A DNA stretch of 64,000 nt from UBA4781 sp963556045 (GCA_963556045.3 CAUVYA020000002.1:558001-622000), one strand, 5' to 3'. Positions 54,288 to 63,647 are shown, counted from the stretch's first letter. A program made the numbers and translations. The notes: generated by a model not told the origin, from the letters alone.

Positions 54288-54806
54288 ATGGAAATAAAAC
54301 ATATTGATACCATCTTATTAAATCCCCTGGAAGATGAAAGATCCAAAGCAGAAATAGATTCCATCCTGGAGAAAAACAAGGATAAACCGGGCAGCATCAT
54401 GGTGATCCTGAATGATATCCAGAACGCGATCGGCTTTGTTTCGGAAGAAATGCAGCAGTACGTCGCAGATTATCTGCACACTCCCGTCAGCAAGATCCAT
54501 GGCGTCATCTCCTTCTATTCCTTCTTCACAACCAAGCCACGCGGTAAACATACCATCAAGATCTGTCTGGGAACAGCCTGCTACGTAGGTGGGGCACCTC
54601 AGCTGATCGAAAAGATCAAACAGCTTATCGGTATCGGACCGGGAGAAACCAATGATGATTGGACCATCACGGTCGAAGAATGCCGCTGTGTTGGTGCATG
54701 CAGTCAGGCTCCGGTGGTCGTGATTGATGATGAGATCCATGGGCGCGTAAAACCCAGTACCATCGCGAAATTATTGCGCACAATCACCACTGAGGAAACA
54801 GCCTAA
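54288..54806 (+). CDS. hydC: NuoE/HydC-like [2Fe-2S] subunit 1
   Basis: Thioredoxin-fold iron-sulfur protein that carries electrons next to the flavoprotein of hydrogenase or NADH dehydrogenase. From ATG 54288 (GAAGG ahead) it has 172 residues. The cluster Cys pairs are in KICLGTACYVGG and ECRCVGACSQAP, the arrangement of NuoE. The N-terminal helices have GSIMVILNDIQNAIGFVSEE. First of two NuoE-like genes in this operon; the start 48 bases earlier is less likely. Confidence 0.9.
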   Translation: MEIKHIDTILLNPLEDERSKAEIDSILEKNKDKPGSIMVILNDIQNAIGFVSEEMQQYVADYLHTPVSKIHGVISFYSFFTTKPRGKHTIKICLGTACYVGGAPQLIEKIKQLIGIGPGETNDDWTITVEECRCVGACSQAPVVVIDDEIHGRVKPSTIAKLLRTITTEETA

Positions 54807-54820
54807 ACCACAGGCAGATC

Positions 54821-55384
54821 ATGAAGGAACTATCTCTTCATATCTTGGATATTGCGGAGAATAGCGTTCGCGCTGATGCCAGGACAATCACCATTGATAT
54901 AGAAGAGGACAGCCAGAATAATTTGCTTTCGATCAAAATACAGGATGACGGAAAAGGCATGGATGCTGAAATGGTCGCACAAATAACCGATCCATTCATA
55001 ACCTCACGTACCACACGCAAGGTGGGTCTCGGTATCCCGTTTTTAAAGGCTGCCGCAGAGGCATGTAACGGTCATTTTACGATACAATCCATCCCGGGTG
55101 AAGGTACCGGCGTTGAAACCAGTTTCGAGCTGGATCACATTGATCGCATGCCCATGGGAGACATTCAGAGCACATTTTTAAGTCTACTGGTCGGTTATCC
55201 TTCTGTGCGCTGGATTTTCAAATACGGTATCGATGGGCAGCAATTTCTGATGGATAGCCAACCTATCCATGAAATTTTAGGAAACATTTCTTTTTCTGAC
55301 CCCATCGTTCTCAAATACCTGAAAAAAGAAATTAATGACGGAATTCAAAAAATAAAAAATATTCATTTACAGGAGACACCATGA
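54821..55384 (+). CDS. HATPase (histidine-kinase-type ATPase) without kinase core
   Basis: The 187-residue protein has ATP-binding motifs of GHKL ATPases: N box HILDIAENSVRADA, G1 IQDDGKGMD, and the lid region TSRTTRKVGLGIPFLKAAAE. There is no dimerisation/phosphoacceptor domain; the last 60 residues are unassigned. Genes of this type sit between hydC and the ferredoxin gene in [FeFe]-hydrogenase clusters of anaerobes, where they are thought to regulate. It overlaps the next gene by 4 bases. Confidence 0.85.
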   Translation: MKELSLHILDIAENSVRADARTITIDIEEDSQNNLLSIKIQDDGKGMDAEMVAQITDPFITSRTTRKVGLGIPFLKAAAEACNGHFTIQSIPGEGTGVETSFELDHIDRMPMGDIQSTFLSLLVGYPSVRWIFKYGIDGQQFLMDSQPIHEILGNISFSDPIVLKYLKKEINDGIQKIKNIHLQETP

Positions 55385-55749
55385 ACAAAATTAAAAGCCT
55401 TGATGACCTCAAACGGGTTCGTGAAGAAGCTCTTGAAAAACGCTCGAAGACCAGTACATCCGGCAAAGCACAGGTGATCGTTGGAATGGGTACCTGCGGA
55501 ATCGCTGCGGGCGCTCGAGAGACCATGAAGGCGGTATTGGATTTCATCGAAAATGAAAATCTGGAAGGCATCATTGTTACACAGACCGGCTGCATTGGTC
55601 TCTGCGAACAGGAACCCATTCTTCAGGTTGTGCGTGGTGAGGAAGAAAAAGTTACCTACGGAAAGGTCACACCTGAAATCGCCAAACGCATTCTCAAAGA
55701 ACACGTTTCTGGTGGAGAAATCGTCAAAGAATTCATGATCACCCTTTAG
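55381..55749 (+). CDS. Thioredoxin-like [2Fe-2S] ferredoxin
   Basis: A 122-residue stand-alone ferredoxin of the thioredoxin-like type. The cluster Cys are in GMGTCGIAAG and QTGCIGLCEQEP. It stands directly ahead of the HydB-like gene, whose own N-terminal thioredoxin-like domain has lost these Cys, so this small protein may supply the cluster as a separate subunit (inference). ATGA overlap with the HATPase gene; AGGAG ahead. Confidence 0.9.
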   Translation: MNKIKSLDDLKRVREEALEKRSKTSTSGKAQVIVGMGTCGIAAGARETMKAVLDFIENENLEGIIVTQTGCIGLCEQEPILQVVRGEEEKVTYGKVTPEIAKRILKEHVSGGEIVKEFMITL

Positions 55750-55779
55750 TTTTGATGATTGGAGGAAAACGGTTTTAGT

Positions 55780-57561
55780 ATGGCATATTTTCGCTCACAT
55801 GTCTTGTTCAGTAATGACCCTGCCATCCTTGAAAAAGGAGGTGTAGAGGTTAAGAATGCCCTACTGCAAGAAATTAAAAAGCATAATCTCACCGATGAAG
55901 TGGAGATAATTGACACTCCACGCATTGGGGATGGTAATCTCGGTCCTGAGATACTCGTTTATCCAGAAGGATATCATTATGTCGGTCTCAGCGCTGCCGA
56001 TATCCCATATTTAGTGGAAGAACAATTCCTGAAAGGGAGAATGGTTGATAAATTCCTGGCTCCCACTGCTAAAGAAAAAGCACAGGAATTGGGTACTCCC
56101 ACCCCTAAAGAAGTCAGGGTCGTTCTGCGCAACTGCGGCAGCATCAACCCTGAGAATATTGAGGAATATATTGCGGAAGATGGATATACTGCCCTGGCAA
56201 AGGTATTAACCGAGCACACTCCCGAAGATATTATCGATATCATCAAAGCATCCGGTTTACGTGGGCGCGGTGGAGCAGGTTTCCCGACCTGGCTAAAGTG
56301 GAATCTAACCAGGCAGGCAACCGGTTCACCCAAATACCTTATCTGCAACGCGGATGAAGGCGATCCGGGTGCATTTATGAACCGTTCTGTGCTGGAAAGC
56401 GACCCTCATTCTGTGGTGGAAGGCATGATCATTGCCGCTTATGCCATCGGAGCCAGCCAGGGTTACATCTACTGCCGGGCAGAATACCCGATCGCGGTAA
56501 AAACGCTCAATATTGCTATTGAACAAGCCCGTACATACGGATTGCTTGGGGATCACGTCTTTGGTACTGATTTTTCGTTCGATCTGGAAGTACGCATGGG
56601 CGCAGGCGCCTTTGTGTGCGGTGAAGAAACCGCCTTGATTCGCTCTATCGAAGGCAATCGTGGTGAACCATACCCAAAGCCTCCCTTCCCTGCTACACAG
56701 GGTGTTTTCGGGAAACCCACCAATATTAATAATGTTGAAACCTACGCCAACATACCACAGATCATCGTGAAGGGCGCTGACTGGTTCTCAGCTATGGGAA
56801 CCGAAAAAAGCAAAGGGACAAAAACTTTTGCGCTGGCTGGAGATGTGAAAAAGACCGGGCTTATTGAAGTTCCTTTTGGTATTACCCTGCGCGAAATTGT
56901 CTTTGATGTTGGCGGCGGGATCAAAGAAGATAAAGGATTTAAAGCCATCCAAACCGGTGGACCGATGGGTGGTTGCCTGCCAGCCGAATTTCTTGATCTG
57001 CCCGTAGATTATGAATCTTTGACGGCTGCCGGTTCGATGATGGGATCTGGTGGTATGGTAGTCATGGACGATGAAACCTGCATGGTAGATATCGCCCGTT
57101 TCTTCATGGAATTCACACAGGCAGAAAGCTGTGGAAAATGTGTCCCATGTCGTGTGGGCACCAAGCGTATTCTCGAGATCCTTACCCGCATCACTGAAGG
57201 GAAAGGTAATGATGGGGATATTGAAACACTTGAGATGCTGTGCAGCCAGATCGTGGAAGATAGTCTTTGTGGTCTGGGAAAAGGCGCACCGAATCCGGTT
57301 ATCAGCACCTTGAAGCATTTCCGCGATGAATATGAAGCACATATTTATGAGAAGAAATGCCCCGCCAAGACATGTAAAGCACTCATTCATTACTCGATTG
57401 ATGCTGAAAAATGCGTTGGCTGCACCATGTGTGCCAGAAACTGCCCGGTTAACGCGATCAGTGGAACACCAAAACAAATACATGTGATTGACCCGGATGC
57501 TTGCATCCGTTGTGGAATTTGTAACCAGGTTTGCAACTACGATGCGGTCGTAGTCTCATAA
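55780..57561 (+). CDS. hydB: HydB/NuoF-like flavoprotein with C-terminal 2[4Fe-4S] ferredoxin
   Basis: FMN- and NAD(H)-binding subunit of 593 residues. The FMN site is GRGGAGFPTWLKW and CNADEGDPGAFMNRSVLESDPHS, the second wording being that of HydB in bifurcating hydrogenases rather than complex I. The [4Fe-4S] ligands are in ESCGKCVPCRVG and SLCGLG. The C-terminus has CPAKTC and two ferredoxin motifs, CVGCTMCARNCP and CIRCGICNQVC. The N-terminal 90 residues are thioredoxin-like but carry no Cys (RSHVLFSNDPAILEKGG). ATG 55780 is used; the ribosome-binding site GGAGG is rather far (14 bases). Confidence 0.92.
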   Translation: MAYFRSHVLFSNDPAILEKGGVEVKNALLQEIKKHNLTDEVEIIDTPRIGDGNLGPEILVYPEGYHYVGLSAADIPYLVEEQFLKGRMVDKFLAPTAKEKAQELGTPTPKEVRVVLRNCGSINPENIEEYIAEDGYTALAKVLTEHTPEDIIDIIKASGLRGRGGAGFPTWLKWNLTRQATGSPKYLICNADEGDPGAFMNRSVLESDPHSVVEGMIIAAYAIGASQGYIYCRAEYPIAVKTLNIAIEQARTYGLLGDHVFGTDFSFDLEVRMGAGAFVCGEETALIRSIEGNRGEPYPKPPFPATQGVFGKPTNINNVETYANIPQIIVKGADWFSAMGTEKSKGTKTFALAGDVKKTGLIEVPFGITLREIVFDVGGGIKEDKGFKAIQTGGPMGGCLPAEFLDLPVDYESLTAAGSMMGSGGMVVMDDETCMVDIARFFMEFTQAESCGKCVPCRVGTKRILEILTRITEGKGNDGDIETLEMLCSQIVEDSLCGLGKGAPNPVISTLKHFRDEYEAHIYEKKCPAKTCKALIHYSIDAEKCVGCTMCARNCPVNAISGTPKQIHVIDPDACIRCGICNQVCNYDAVVVS

Positions 57562-57584
57562 TTCAGAGCAAGAGGAGGTTTTCT

Positions 57585-58064
57585 ATGACAAGTCAAACAG
57601 GGATTGCCGCAAATGTACGCGAAACGACACAATCTGCCCTGGACTATTATGGTTATAAAGAAGAAGAATTGATCCCGATCCTCACCAGAGTGAACCGGGA
57701 TTTAGGCTTTCTTCCGCAGGAAGCGCTCGAACAAATAAGCTCGGCATTGAAAATGCCTAAAAGTAAGGTGAAATCTGTTGCAAGCTTTTACCATATGCTT
57801 TCCACCAAACCGCTTGGAAGGCATGTGATCAAGTTCTGCGAAAATGCACCCTGTCATGTTGCAGGGGGAAGAGAAGTCTGGCTTGCCCTGCAGGAAGCCA
57901 CCAATCTGCAATCTGGTGAAACCAGCCCTGACGGAAAATGGTCTTTGATCACCACCAGTTGTCTTGGATTGTGTGCCGTTGGTCCTGTCATGCTTGTCGA
58001 TGGTGATGTGTACGGCAATCTTACTGCCGAGAAAATTCCCGAAATTCTGGGTCGTTACAAATAG
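57585..58064 (+). CDS. NuoE/HydC-like [2Fe-2S] subunit 2
   Basis: Second NuoE-like subunit, 159 residues from ATG 57585 with AGAGGAGG ahead. The Cys pairs are in FCENAPCHVAG and TTSCLGLCAVGP. It differs clearly from the first NuoE-like protein of the operon (hydC), so this is not a recent copy. It lies between the two flavoprotein genes and is likely the partner of the second one. Confidence 0.9.
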   Translation: MTSQTGIAANVRETTQSALDYYGYKEEELIPILTRVNRDLGFLPQEALEQISSALKMPKSKVKSVASFYHMLSTKPLGRHVIKFCENAPCHVAGGREVWLALQEATNLQSGETSPDGKWSLITTSCLGLCAVGPVMLVDGDVYGNLTAEKIPEILGRYK

Positions 58065-58075
58065 GAGATGAGATC

Positions 58076-59719
58076 ATGAAAAACTATCGTTCCATGGTAT
58101 TGATTTCCAATGATCCCCAGAGTATGGTTCAGGGAGCGCAGGAAATTTTCGATTGTTTTCAAACAGAAGTGAAGAAGTTCAAACTTGAAGATGAAATTTC
58201 GATTTCAATGGCATCTGATATCGGTCGCACCGATATTTCGCCAGTTGTGATCGTATATCCCGAAGCAGTGGTGTACGGTCCCGTAGCAAAAGAAGATGTA
58301 CCCCATCTTGTAGAAGAGCATTTATATAAAGGGCGCATCGCAGTTGAACTGCAAGCGCCCAAAAAGGCATTATCCGGACCGATCGCGTGGTTATCATCTC
58401 GCGAAGGTTCACTACCTGCCGAACATCGTATCGTTCTTGAACGAGCCGGTCTGATCGACCCGGAATCCATTGATGATTACATCATTCATGATGGGTATCA
58501 GGCACTCGGTAAAGTGCTTTCGGATATGAAACCGGAAGATGTGATCGCTACCCTCAAGGAATCAGGGCTGCGCGGTCGCGGCGGTGCCGGCTTTCCAACC
58601 GGTCTCAAATGGAGTTTTGTCGCCGGTACCAAAGGTGATAAAAAATACGTGGTTTGCAACGCAGATGAAAGTGAACCGGGTACTTTCAAAGACCGCCTGA
58701 TCCTTGAAGGCGATCCCCATGCCATCATCGAAGCCATGATCATCGCAGGTTATACGGTTGGGGCTGACGAAGGCTATATTTACGTGCGCGGTGAATATGA
58801 ACTGGCGCAATCCAGGCTTATCACCGCCATCCAGCAGGCAAAAGAGTATGGAATGCTGGGATCAAACATTTTTGGTTCAGGTCATTCCTTCGAACTGCAC
58901 GTGCACGCCGGTGCCGGAGCATACATCTGCGGAGAAGAAACCGCATTGTTGGAATCCATTGAAGGCAAACGTGGCGAACCTCGCCCGCGTCCTCCCTACC
59001 CAACTACCAATGGGTTATGGCAAAAACCAACTTTGATCAATAATGTGGAAACGTTGGCAAATGTTCCCGCCATCCTGCGGCATGGCGCAGACTGGTTCCG
59101 TTCTTTCGGAACCCCCTCCAGCCCGGGCACCAAGGTATATACCATCCTGGGGAATGTCAACCAAACCGGTCTGATCGAAGTTTCCATGGGCATCACGTTG
59201 CGAGAAGTGATCTCGATCTACGCCAAGGGAATGAAGAATGGGGCAACCTTCAAACTGGCTCAGACAGGTGGTTCCAGCGGTTCGATCATCCCTGCCAGCT
59301 TACAGGATACTCCCATGGATTACGATTCATTCTCCAAAGCAGGCGTATCGTTAGGTTCCGGGGCTCTCCTGATCTGTGATGAAAATACCTGTGTGGTGGA
59401 TCTGGCAAAAGTATTACTGCAGTTCTTCCGTTTTGAAAGCTGCGGAAAATGCAATCCCTGCCGTATCGGCAATATTCGTGCGCTGCAAACCCTCAACCGT
59501 ATCTCTGAAGGACTCGGCAGCATGCAGGATATTGAAACACTGCAATCTATCAGCAAGAACCTTTATGAAATGTCAAACTGTGGGCTTGGGCAAACAGCTG
59601 GAGCGCCATTACGCGACATTCTTACTCACTTCACAGCTGAAGTCGAAGCACATATCAAACTTAAAGTATGTCCCGCAGGTGTGTGTTCCATGAGCGGGCA
59701 ATCCAATCTATATATATAA
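58076..59719 (+). CDS. NuoF-like flavoprotein 2 (complex I type)
   Basis: Second FMN/NAD(H)-binding subunit, 547 residues. The FMN/NADH region reads GRGGAGFPTGLKWSFV and CNADESEPGTFKDRLILEGDPH, the wording of complex I NuoF. The [4Fe-4S] site is ESCGKCNPCRIG with SNCGLG. The C-terminus stops just after CPAGVC, so the C-terminal 2[4Fe-4S] ferredoxin of HydB is missing. The N-terminal thioredoxin-like region again lacks Cys (YRSMVLISNDPQ). AGGAG precedes the ATG. It would be a second entry or exit point for pyridine nucleotide electrons. Confidence 0.92.
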   Translation: MKNYRSMVLISNDPQSMVQGAQEIFDCFQTEVKKFKLEDEISISMASDIGRTDISPVVIVYPEAVVYGPVAKEDVPHLVEEHLYKGRIAVELQAPKKALSGPIAWLSSREGSLPAEHRIVLERAGLIDPESIDDYIIHDGYQALGKVLSDMKPEDVIATLKESGLRGRGGAGFPTGLKWSFVAGTKGDKKYVVCNADESEPGTFKDRLILEGDPHAIIEAMIIAGYTVGADEGYIYVRGEYELAQSRLITAIQQAKEYGMLGSNIFGSGHSFELHVHAGAGAYICGEETALLESIEGKRGEPRPRPPYPTTNGLWQKPTLINNVETLANVPAILRHGADWFRSFGTPSSPGTKVYTILGNVNQTGLIEVSMGITLREVISIYAKGMKNGATFKLAQTGGSSGSIIPASLQDTPMDYDSFSKAGVSLGSGALLICDENTCVVDLAKVLLQFFRFESCGKCNPCRIGNIRALQTLNRISEGLGSMQDIETLQSISKNLYEMSNCGLGQTAGAPLRDILTHFTAEVEAHIKLKVCPAGVCSMSGQSNLYI

Positions 59720-59736
59720 AAATGGAAAGGTTCAAT

Positions 59737-61557
59737 ATGGTTACAGTAACAATTGATGAAAAGAAAGTCGAAGTCCCTCAGGGAACTACTGTATTGAATG
59801 CGGCACGCAAAGCGGGCATCGAAATTCCCACTTTATGTGATCATCCCCAATTGACCCCCTATGGTGGTTGCCGCTTATGTCTGGTCGAAATAGAGGGAGC
59901 CCGCACCTTACAACCGTCATGCACCATGCCAGTTTCAGATAACATGGTCGTGCATACCGATACGGATAAAATTCGAGAGGCACGAAAATTCGTGCTTTCC
60001 ATGATCTTCAGCGAACGCAATCATTTCTGTCCCTACTGCCAGGTCAGCGGTGGCGATTGCGAACTTCAGAATGCAGCCTATGACGAAGATATGACGCACT
60101 GGCCATTGCAGCCAAACTGGCAGCCTTATCCGGTGGATGCTTCTCATCCGTTCATTATTATTGAGCACAACCGCTGCATTCTTTGCCGCCGCTGTGTGCG
60201 TGCCTGCGGTGAGCTGGTTGGTAATTTCACCCTGGGTATCGAAGAGCGCGGCGCCAACAGTAAGCTGATCGCAGACCTCGGCACACCGCTGGGTGAAAGC
60301 ACCTGCATCGGCTGCGGCACCTGTGTTCAGGTTTGCCCCACCGGCGCAATGATCGATCGCTGGAGTGCCTATCAGGGCAAGGAAACGGAAGTAGAAACAA
60401 CAAAAACGACCTGTGTGGGCTGCAGCGTTGGCTGCAGTTTGGATGTACTCACCCGTGACAACCGTCTGGTTCGTATTGAAGGTGACTGGGATTCTGACAT
60501 CAACAACGGTTTGCTGTGCGAAATAGGCAGATTTGATCCGATGGAAGAGAATCGCGATCGCCTGCTGACACCGCTGGTAAGAAAAGATGGCAGTCTCAAA
60601 GCAGCCACCTGGGATGAAGCGTATCAAACCATCGCCGATAAATTCGGTTCATTGGATAAAGAAAAGAAACCGATCGCAGCATTTATTTCACCCCGAATGC
60701 CAATCGAATCTATGTATTTCTTCAAACAACTCTTCAAAGACGGGTTGCAGGCTGAAGTCACGACCATTGTTGATGGGTATGCAAAAGAAAACAACAATCT
60801 CTCTGGTGAAAAAGTATCTGCGGCAAGTTTTGAGGATGTAAAAAATGCCGATTGCGTGGTTGTAGTTGGCGAGGATATCACCAAAGATCACCAGGTAGTC
60901 AGTTTCTTTGTAAAACGCAACTTACCTGCCGGGACCAAGTTGATCACTGTTGCATCTGGTGAAGGCGGGCTGGATAATTTTGCTCATGTCAGCATCAAGA
61001 ATGATAAGTTAGCAGAAGGCATTAACAGTATTAAAGACAATGCCAAGGCAGCACAGATCCTTAAAGCATCTGACAAACCGGTCATCATCTTTGGTGATCA
61101 CGCCGCCGAGTGTGAAGAATGTGGTAAAGCCCTGGCAGCCATCGCAAAAGATTTTCACGCCACACTCTTGAACACCTATGACGGCGCAAATGGAAAAGCA
61201 GCCACTTTGCTTTCGCTGGTTGGTAATGTCGATTGCAGCAAAGCAGAAGCTGCCTACATCGCTCTGGGCGATGGGTGTGTTTCTCAAACCCTCTGCCACA
61301 GTCTGGATAAAATTCCCTTCGTTGTAGTTCAGAGCAGCTATATTTCAACCATGACCGCCAATGCGGATGTCGTGCTGCCCTCTCTCACCTGGCTCGAACA
61401 GGATGGGCATTACATGAACATGGAAGGAAAACTGACAACAGCGAGAGGTTCACTGGTTGCTCCAGAAGGTGTAGCGGATAACATAGACATTCTCAAGAAT
61501 GTCGCCGGCAAACTTGGTTTGAAAGTATCGGATGACTGGAAAGCAGCGTTAGCCTGA
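59737..61557 (+). CDS. hydA: NuoG/HydA-like iron-sulfur subunit without H-cluster
   Basis: Electron-wire subunit of 606 residues. N-terminal [2Fe-2S] ligands are in TLCDHPQLTPYGGCRLC, the next cluster region is FCPYCQVSGGDC, then two ferredoxin-type motifs CILCRRCVRAC and CIGCGTCVQVCP, and a molybdopterin-oxidoreductase-type [4Fe-4S] region CVGCSVGCSLDV. A 300-residue shortened molybdopterin-like domain follows, without an evident metal ligand, as in NuoG. The H-cluster motifs of [FeFe]-hydrogenase HydA are absent. ATG 59737 follows AAAGG; the frame open to 59668 lies in the previous gene. Confidence 0.9.
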   Translation: MVTVTIDEKKVEVPQGTTVLNAARKAGIEIPTLCDHPQLTPYGGCRLCLVEIEGARTLQPSCTMPVSDNMVVHTDTDKIREARKFVLSMIFSERNHFCPYCQVSGGDCELQNAAYDEDMTHWPLQPNWQPYPVDASHPFIIIEHNRCILCRRCVRACGELVGNFTLGIEERGANSKLIADLGTPLGESTCIGCGTCVQVCPTGAMIDRWSAYQGKETEVETTKTTCVGCSVGCSLDVLTRDNRLVRIEGDWDSDINNGLLCEIGRFDPMEENRDRLLTPLVRKDGSLKAATWDEAYQTIADKFGSLDKEKKPIAAFISPRMPIESMYFFKQLFKDGLQAEVTTIVDGYAKENNNLSGEKVSAASFEDVKNADCVVVVGEDITKDHQVVSFFVKRNLPAGTKLITVASGEGGLDNFAHVSIKNDKLAEGINSIKDNAKAAQILKASDKPVIIFGDHAAECEECGKALAAIAKDFHATLLNTYDGANGKAATLLSLVGNVDCSKAEAAYIALGDGCVSQTLCHSLDKIPFVVVQSSYISTMTANADVVLPSLTWLEQDGHYMNMEGKLTTARGSLVAPEGVADNIDILKNVAGKLGLKVSDDWKAALA

Positions 61558-61598
61558 AGGTAAGTGAAAAAGAGAATGATCTTTGAGGAGTAAAAACT

Positions 61599-62141
61599 AT
61601 GGCGAAACCCAAAGTTGCAAGTGATTGGTTGTGCGGATGCGCCGGCTGTCACATGTCTTTTCTGGATATCGATGAAAGGATCGTAAAACTGGTTGAACTG
61701 GTAGATCTTCGTTCAACCCCTATTACGGATCTGAAACACCCCGACGCGAGTGGTGTGGATGTGGGTATTTTGGAAGGCGGTATTAACAACACCGCAAACG
61801 AAGAAGTAGCAAAACTAATGCGAAAACGAGCAAAGATTTTGATTGCACTGGGTGATTGCGCAGTATTCGGCGGAGTTCCCGCCATGCGCAATTTCTTCAC
61901 TATTGAAGAATCACTAAAACGTGCCTATGTGGATTCGGAAAGCACCGATTCCGAAGGCGCAATACCCACAAGCCCAGAACTGGCAACGATGACACGTGTG
62001 CGTGCCATCCATGAAGTTGTGCCCGTGGATATCTTCATTCCTGGTTGCCCACCTGATGCTGATATCATCTTCTACGCATTGAGCGAATTAGCTCAGGGTC
62101 GCATGCCTGATCTTAAGACCGATCAGATCATGTGGAATTAG
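61599..62141 (+). CDS. hoxY: [NiFe]-hydrogenase small subunit (HoxY/HydS type)
   Basis: The 180-residue protein carries the [4Fe-4S] cluster next to the NiFe site. Ligand motifs: WLCGCAGCHMS at the N-terminus, GDCAVFGGVPAMRN in the middle and IPGCPPDAD near the C-terminus. The short length without signal peptide or extra clusters is that of group 3 (cytosolic, NAD(P)-linked) hydrogenases. GAGGAG precedes the ATG. The large subunit follows after 18 bases. Confidence 0.93.
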   Translation: MAKPKVASDWLCGCAGCHMSFLDIDERIVKLVELVDLRSTPITDLKHPDASGVDVGILEGGINNTANEEVAKLMRKRAKILIALGDCAVFGGVPAMRNFFTIEESLKRAYVDSESTDSEGAIPTSPELATMTRVRAIHEVVPVDIFIPGCPPDADIIFYALSELAQGRMPDLKTDQIMWN

Positions 62142-62159
62142 CAAAAGGCAGGTATAAAA

Positions 62160-63584
62160 ATGACACAAAAAATCACAATTGAACCCGTTACCAGGATCGA
62201 AGGTCACGCCAAGATCACCATTAATATTAAAGATGATGGCAGTGTAGAACATGCCTATCTTCATATCAATGAATTTCGTGGATTTGAAAAATTCTGTGAG
62301 GGACGCATGATCTTTGAAATGCCCCTCATCACACCCCGCATTTGCGGTATCTGTCCGGTCAGCCATCATTTAGCTTCTGCAAAAGCAGCTGATGCAGCCC
62401 TTGGAGTCGAACCTCCCCGCCCGGCATCCCTCCTGCGCGAATTGATGCACATGGGACAAACGATCCAGAGCCATGGTATGCATTTCTTCGAGCTGGCAGG
62501 TCCCGATCTGCTGCTTGGTTTTGACGCAGATCCCGCCATCCGCAATGTGGTCGGCATCATCCAGGCAAACCCCGCGCTTGCTCTACAGGCAGTCAACCTG
62601 CGTAAATTCGGTCAGGAGCTTATTAAAACCGTCGGTGGGCGTAAGATCCACCCCAATTTCGCCGTCCCGGGTGGTGTCAACAAAGCTCTCACCATTGCCG
62701 AACGTGATGAAATCCTTTCCAAACTGGATGAGAATATCGCCACCATTAAAGCCGGTCTGGATCTATTCAAAGGCTGGGCAGCACAAAATGCAGAACAGAT
62801 TGCTGAATTTGCCGTATTCCAATCCGGGTATATGGGTCTGGTCACGCCGGAAAATGGGCTTGAGCTATATGACGGCAACATCCGTATGATGGATAGGGAA
62901 GGTAAACAACTTGAGCTCTTCCCCGCCGCGAATTATCTTGAGAATATTGCCGAGCACGTGGAAGATTGGTCTTACCTCAAATTCCCGTACTACCGCAAGA
63001 TGGGATGGCCGGATGGTGTATATCGTGTTGGTCCTCTGGGCAGGTTGAACACCTGTGAAAAGATCGATACGCCCATGGCGCAGGAAGAATTTGTTGAATA
63101 CCGCAAGATAAATGACGGAAAACCGATCGAAAATACCCTGCATTTCCATTATGCACGCCTGATCGAGACTTTATTCGCAGCCGAAAAAGTACGAGCATTA
63201 TTAGAAGATCCCGATATCCTTTCTAAGGATATTCTCAACACACATCATAACTACCAGGGTGAAGGAGTTGGTGTGATCGAAGCTCCGCGCGGTACCCTCT
63301 TCCATCATTACTGGGTGGATAAAAATGGTCAGATGGAAAAATTGAACCTGATCGTAGCTACCGGTAACAACAACTGGGCAATGTGTGAAGCGGTCGATAG
63401 CGTAGCAAAACGCTATGTCAAGGGTCCAGATATCACAGAAGGTATGCTGAACCGTGTTGAAGCCGCTGTACGCGCACACGATCCATGCCTGAGCTGCTCT
63501 ACCCATGCGGTAGGTCAAATGCCTATGCTGGTGGAAGTTCGCGACACCGAAGGAAACCTGCTCAATACGATCAAACGAGGTTAA
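62160..63584 (+). CDS. hoxH: [NiFe]-hydrogenase large subunit (HoxH/HydL type)
   Basis: Catalytic subunit that holds the NiFe(CN)2CO site and interconverts H2 and protons. In its 474 residues the two Cys pairs are visible: RICGICPVSHH (Cys62 and Cys65) and DPCLSCSTH (Cys443 and Cys446). The segment after the second motif (about 25 residues ending TIKRG) is the type of tail removed during maturation. The overall sequence is that of group 3 hydrogenases. A terminator follows, then the maturation protease gene. Confidence 0.95.
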   Translation: MTQKITIEPVTRIEGHAKITINIKDDGSVEHAYLHINEFRGFEKFCEGRMIFEMPLITPRICGICPVSHHLASAKAADAALGVEPPRPASLLRELMHMGQTIQSHGMHFFELAGPDLLLGFDADPAIRNVVGIIQANPALALQAVNLRKFGQELIKTVGGRKIHPNFAVPGGVNKALTIAERDEILSKLDENIATIKAGLDLFKGWAAQNAEQIAEFAVFQSGYMGLVTPENGLELYDGNIRMMDREGKQLELFPAANYLENIAEHVEDWSYLKFPYYRKMGWPDGVYRVGPLGRLNTCEKIDTPMAQEEFVEYRKINDGKPIENTLHFHYARLIETLFAAEKVRALLEDPDILSKDILNTHHNYQGEGVGVIEAPRGTLFHHYWVDKNGQMEKLNLIVATGNNNWAMCEAVDSVAKRYVKGPDITEGMLNRVEAAVRAHDPCLSCSTHAVGQMPMLVEVRDTEGNLLNTIKRG

Positions 63585-63609
63585 TCTCTACCTTCGTCAT
63601 TAATCATTG

Positions 63610-63647
63610 GACGGTGGTGTGGGATGATCTCACAGCACCGTCTTTTT
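63610..63647 (+). terminator. Terminator after hoxH
   Basis: A stem GACGGTG/CACCGTC (63610-63616 with 63636-63642) extended by inner TGTG/CACA pairs is followed by TTTTT. It probably sets the maturation protease at a lower level than the structural subunits. Confidence 0.8.

Noticed and set aside
59737..61557. Formate dehydrogenase or other molybdoenzyme
   Set aside because: The molybdopterin-like domain is shortened and lacks an evident metal ligand; the Cys pattern and neighbours fit NuoG/HydA.
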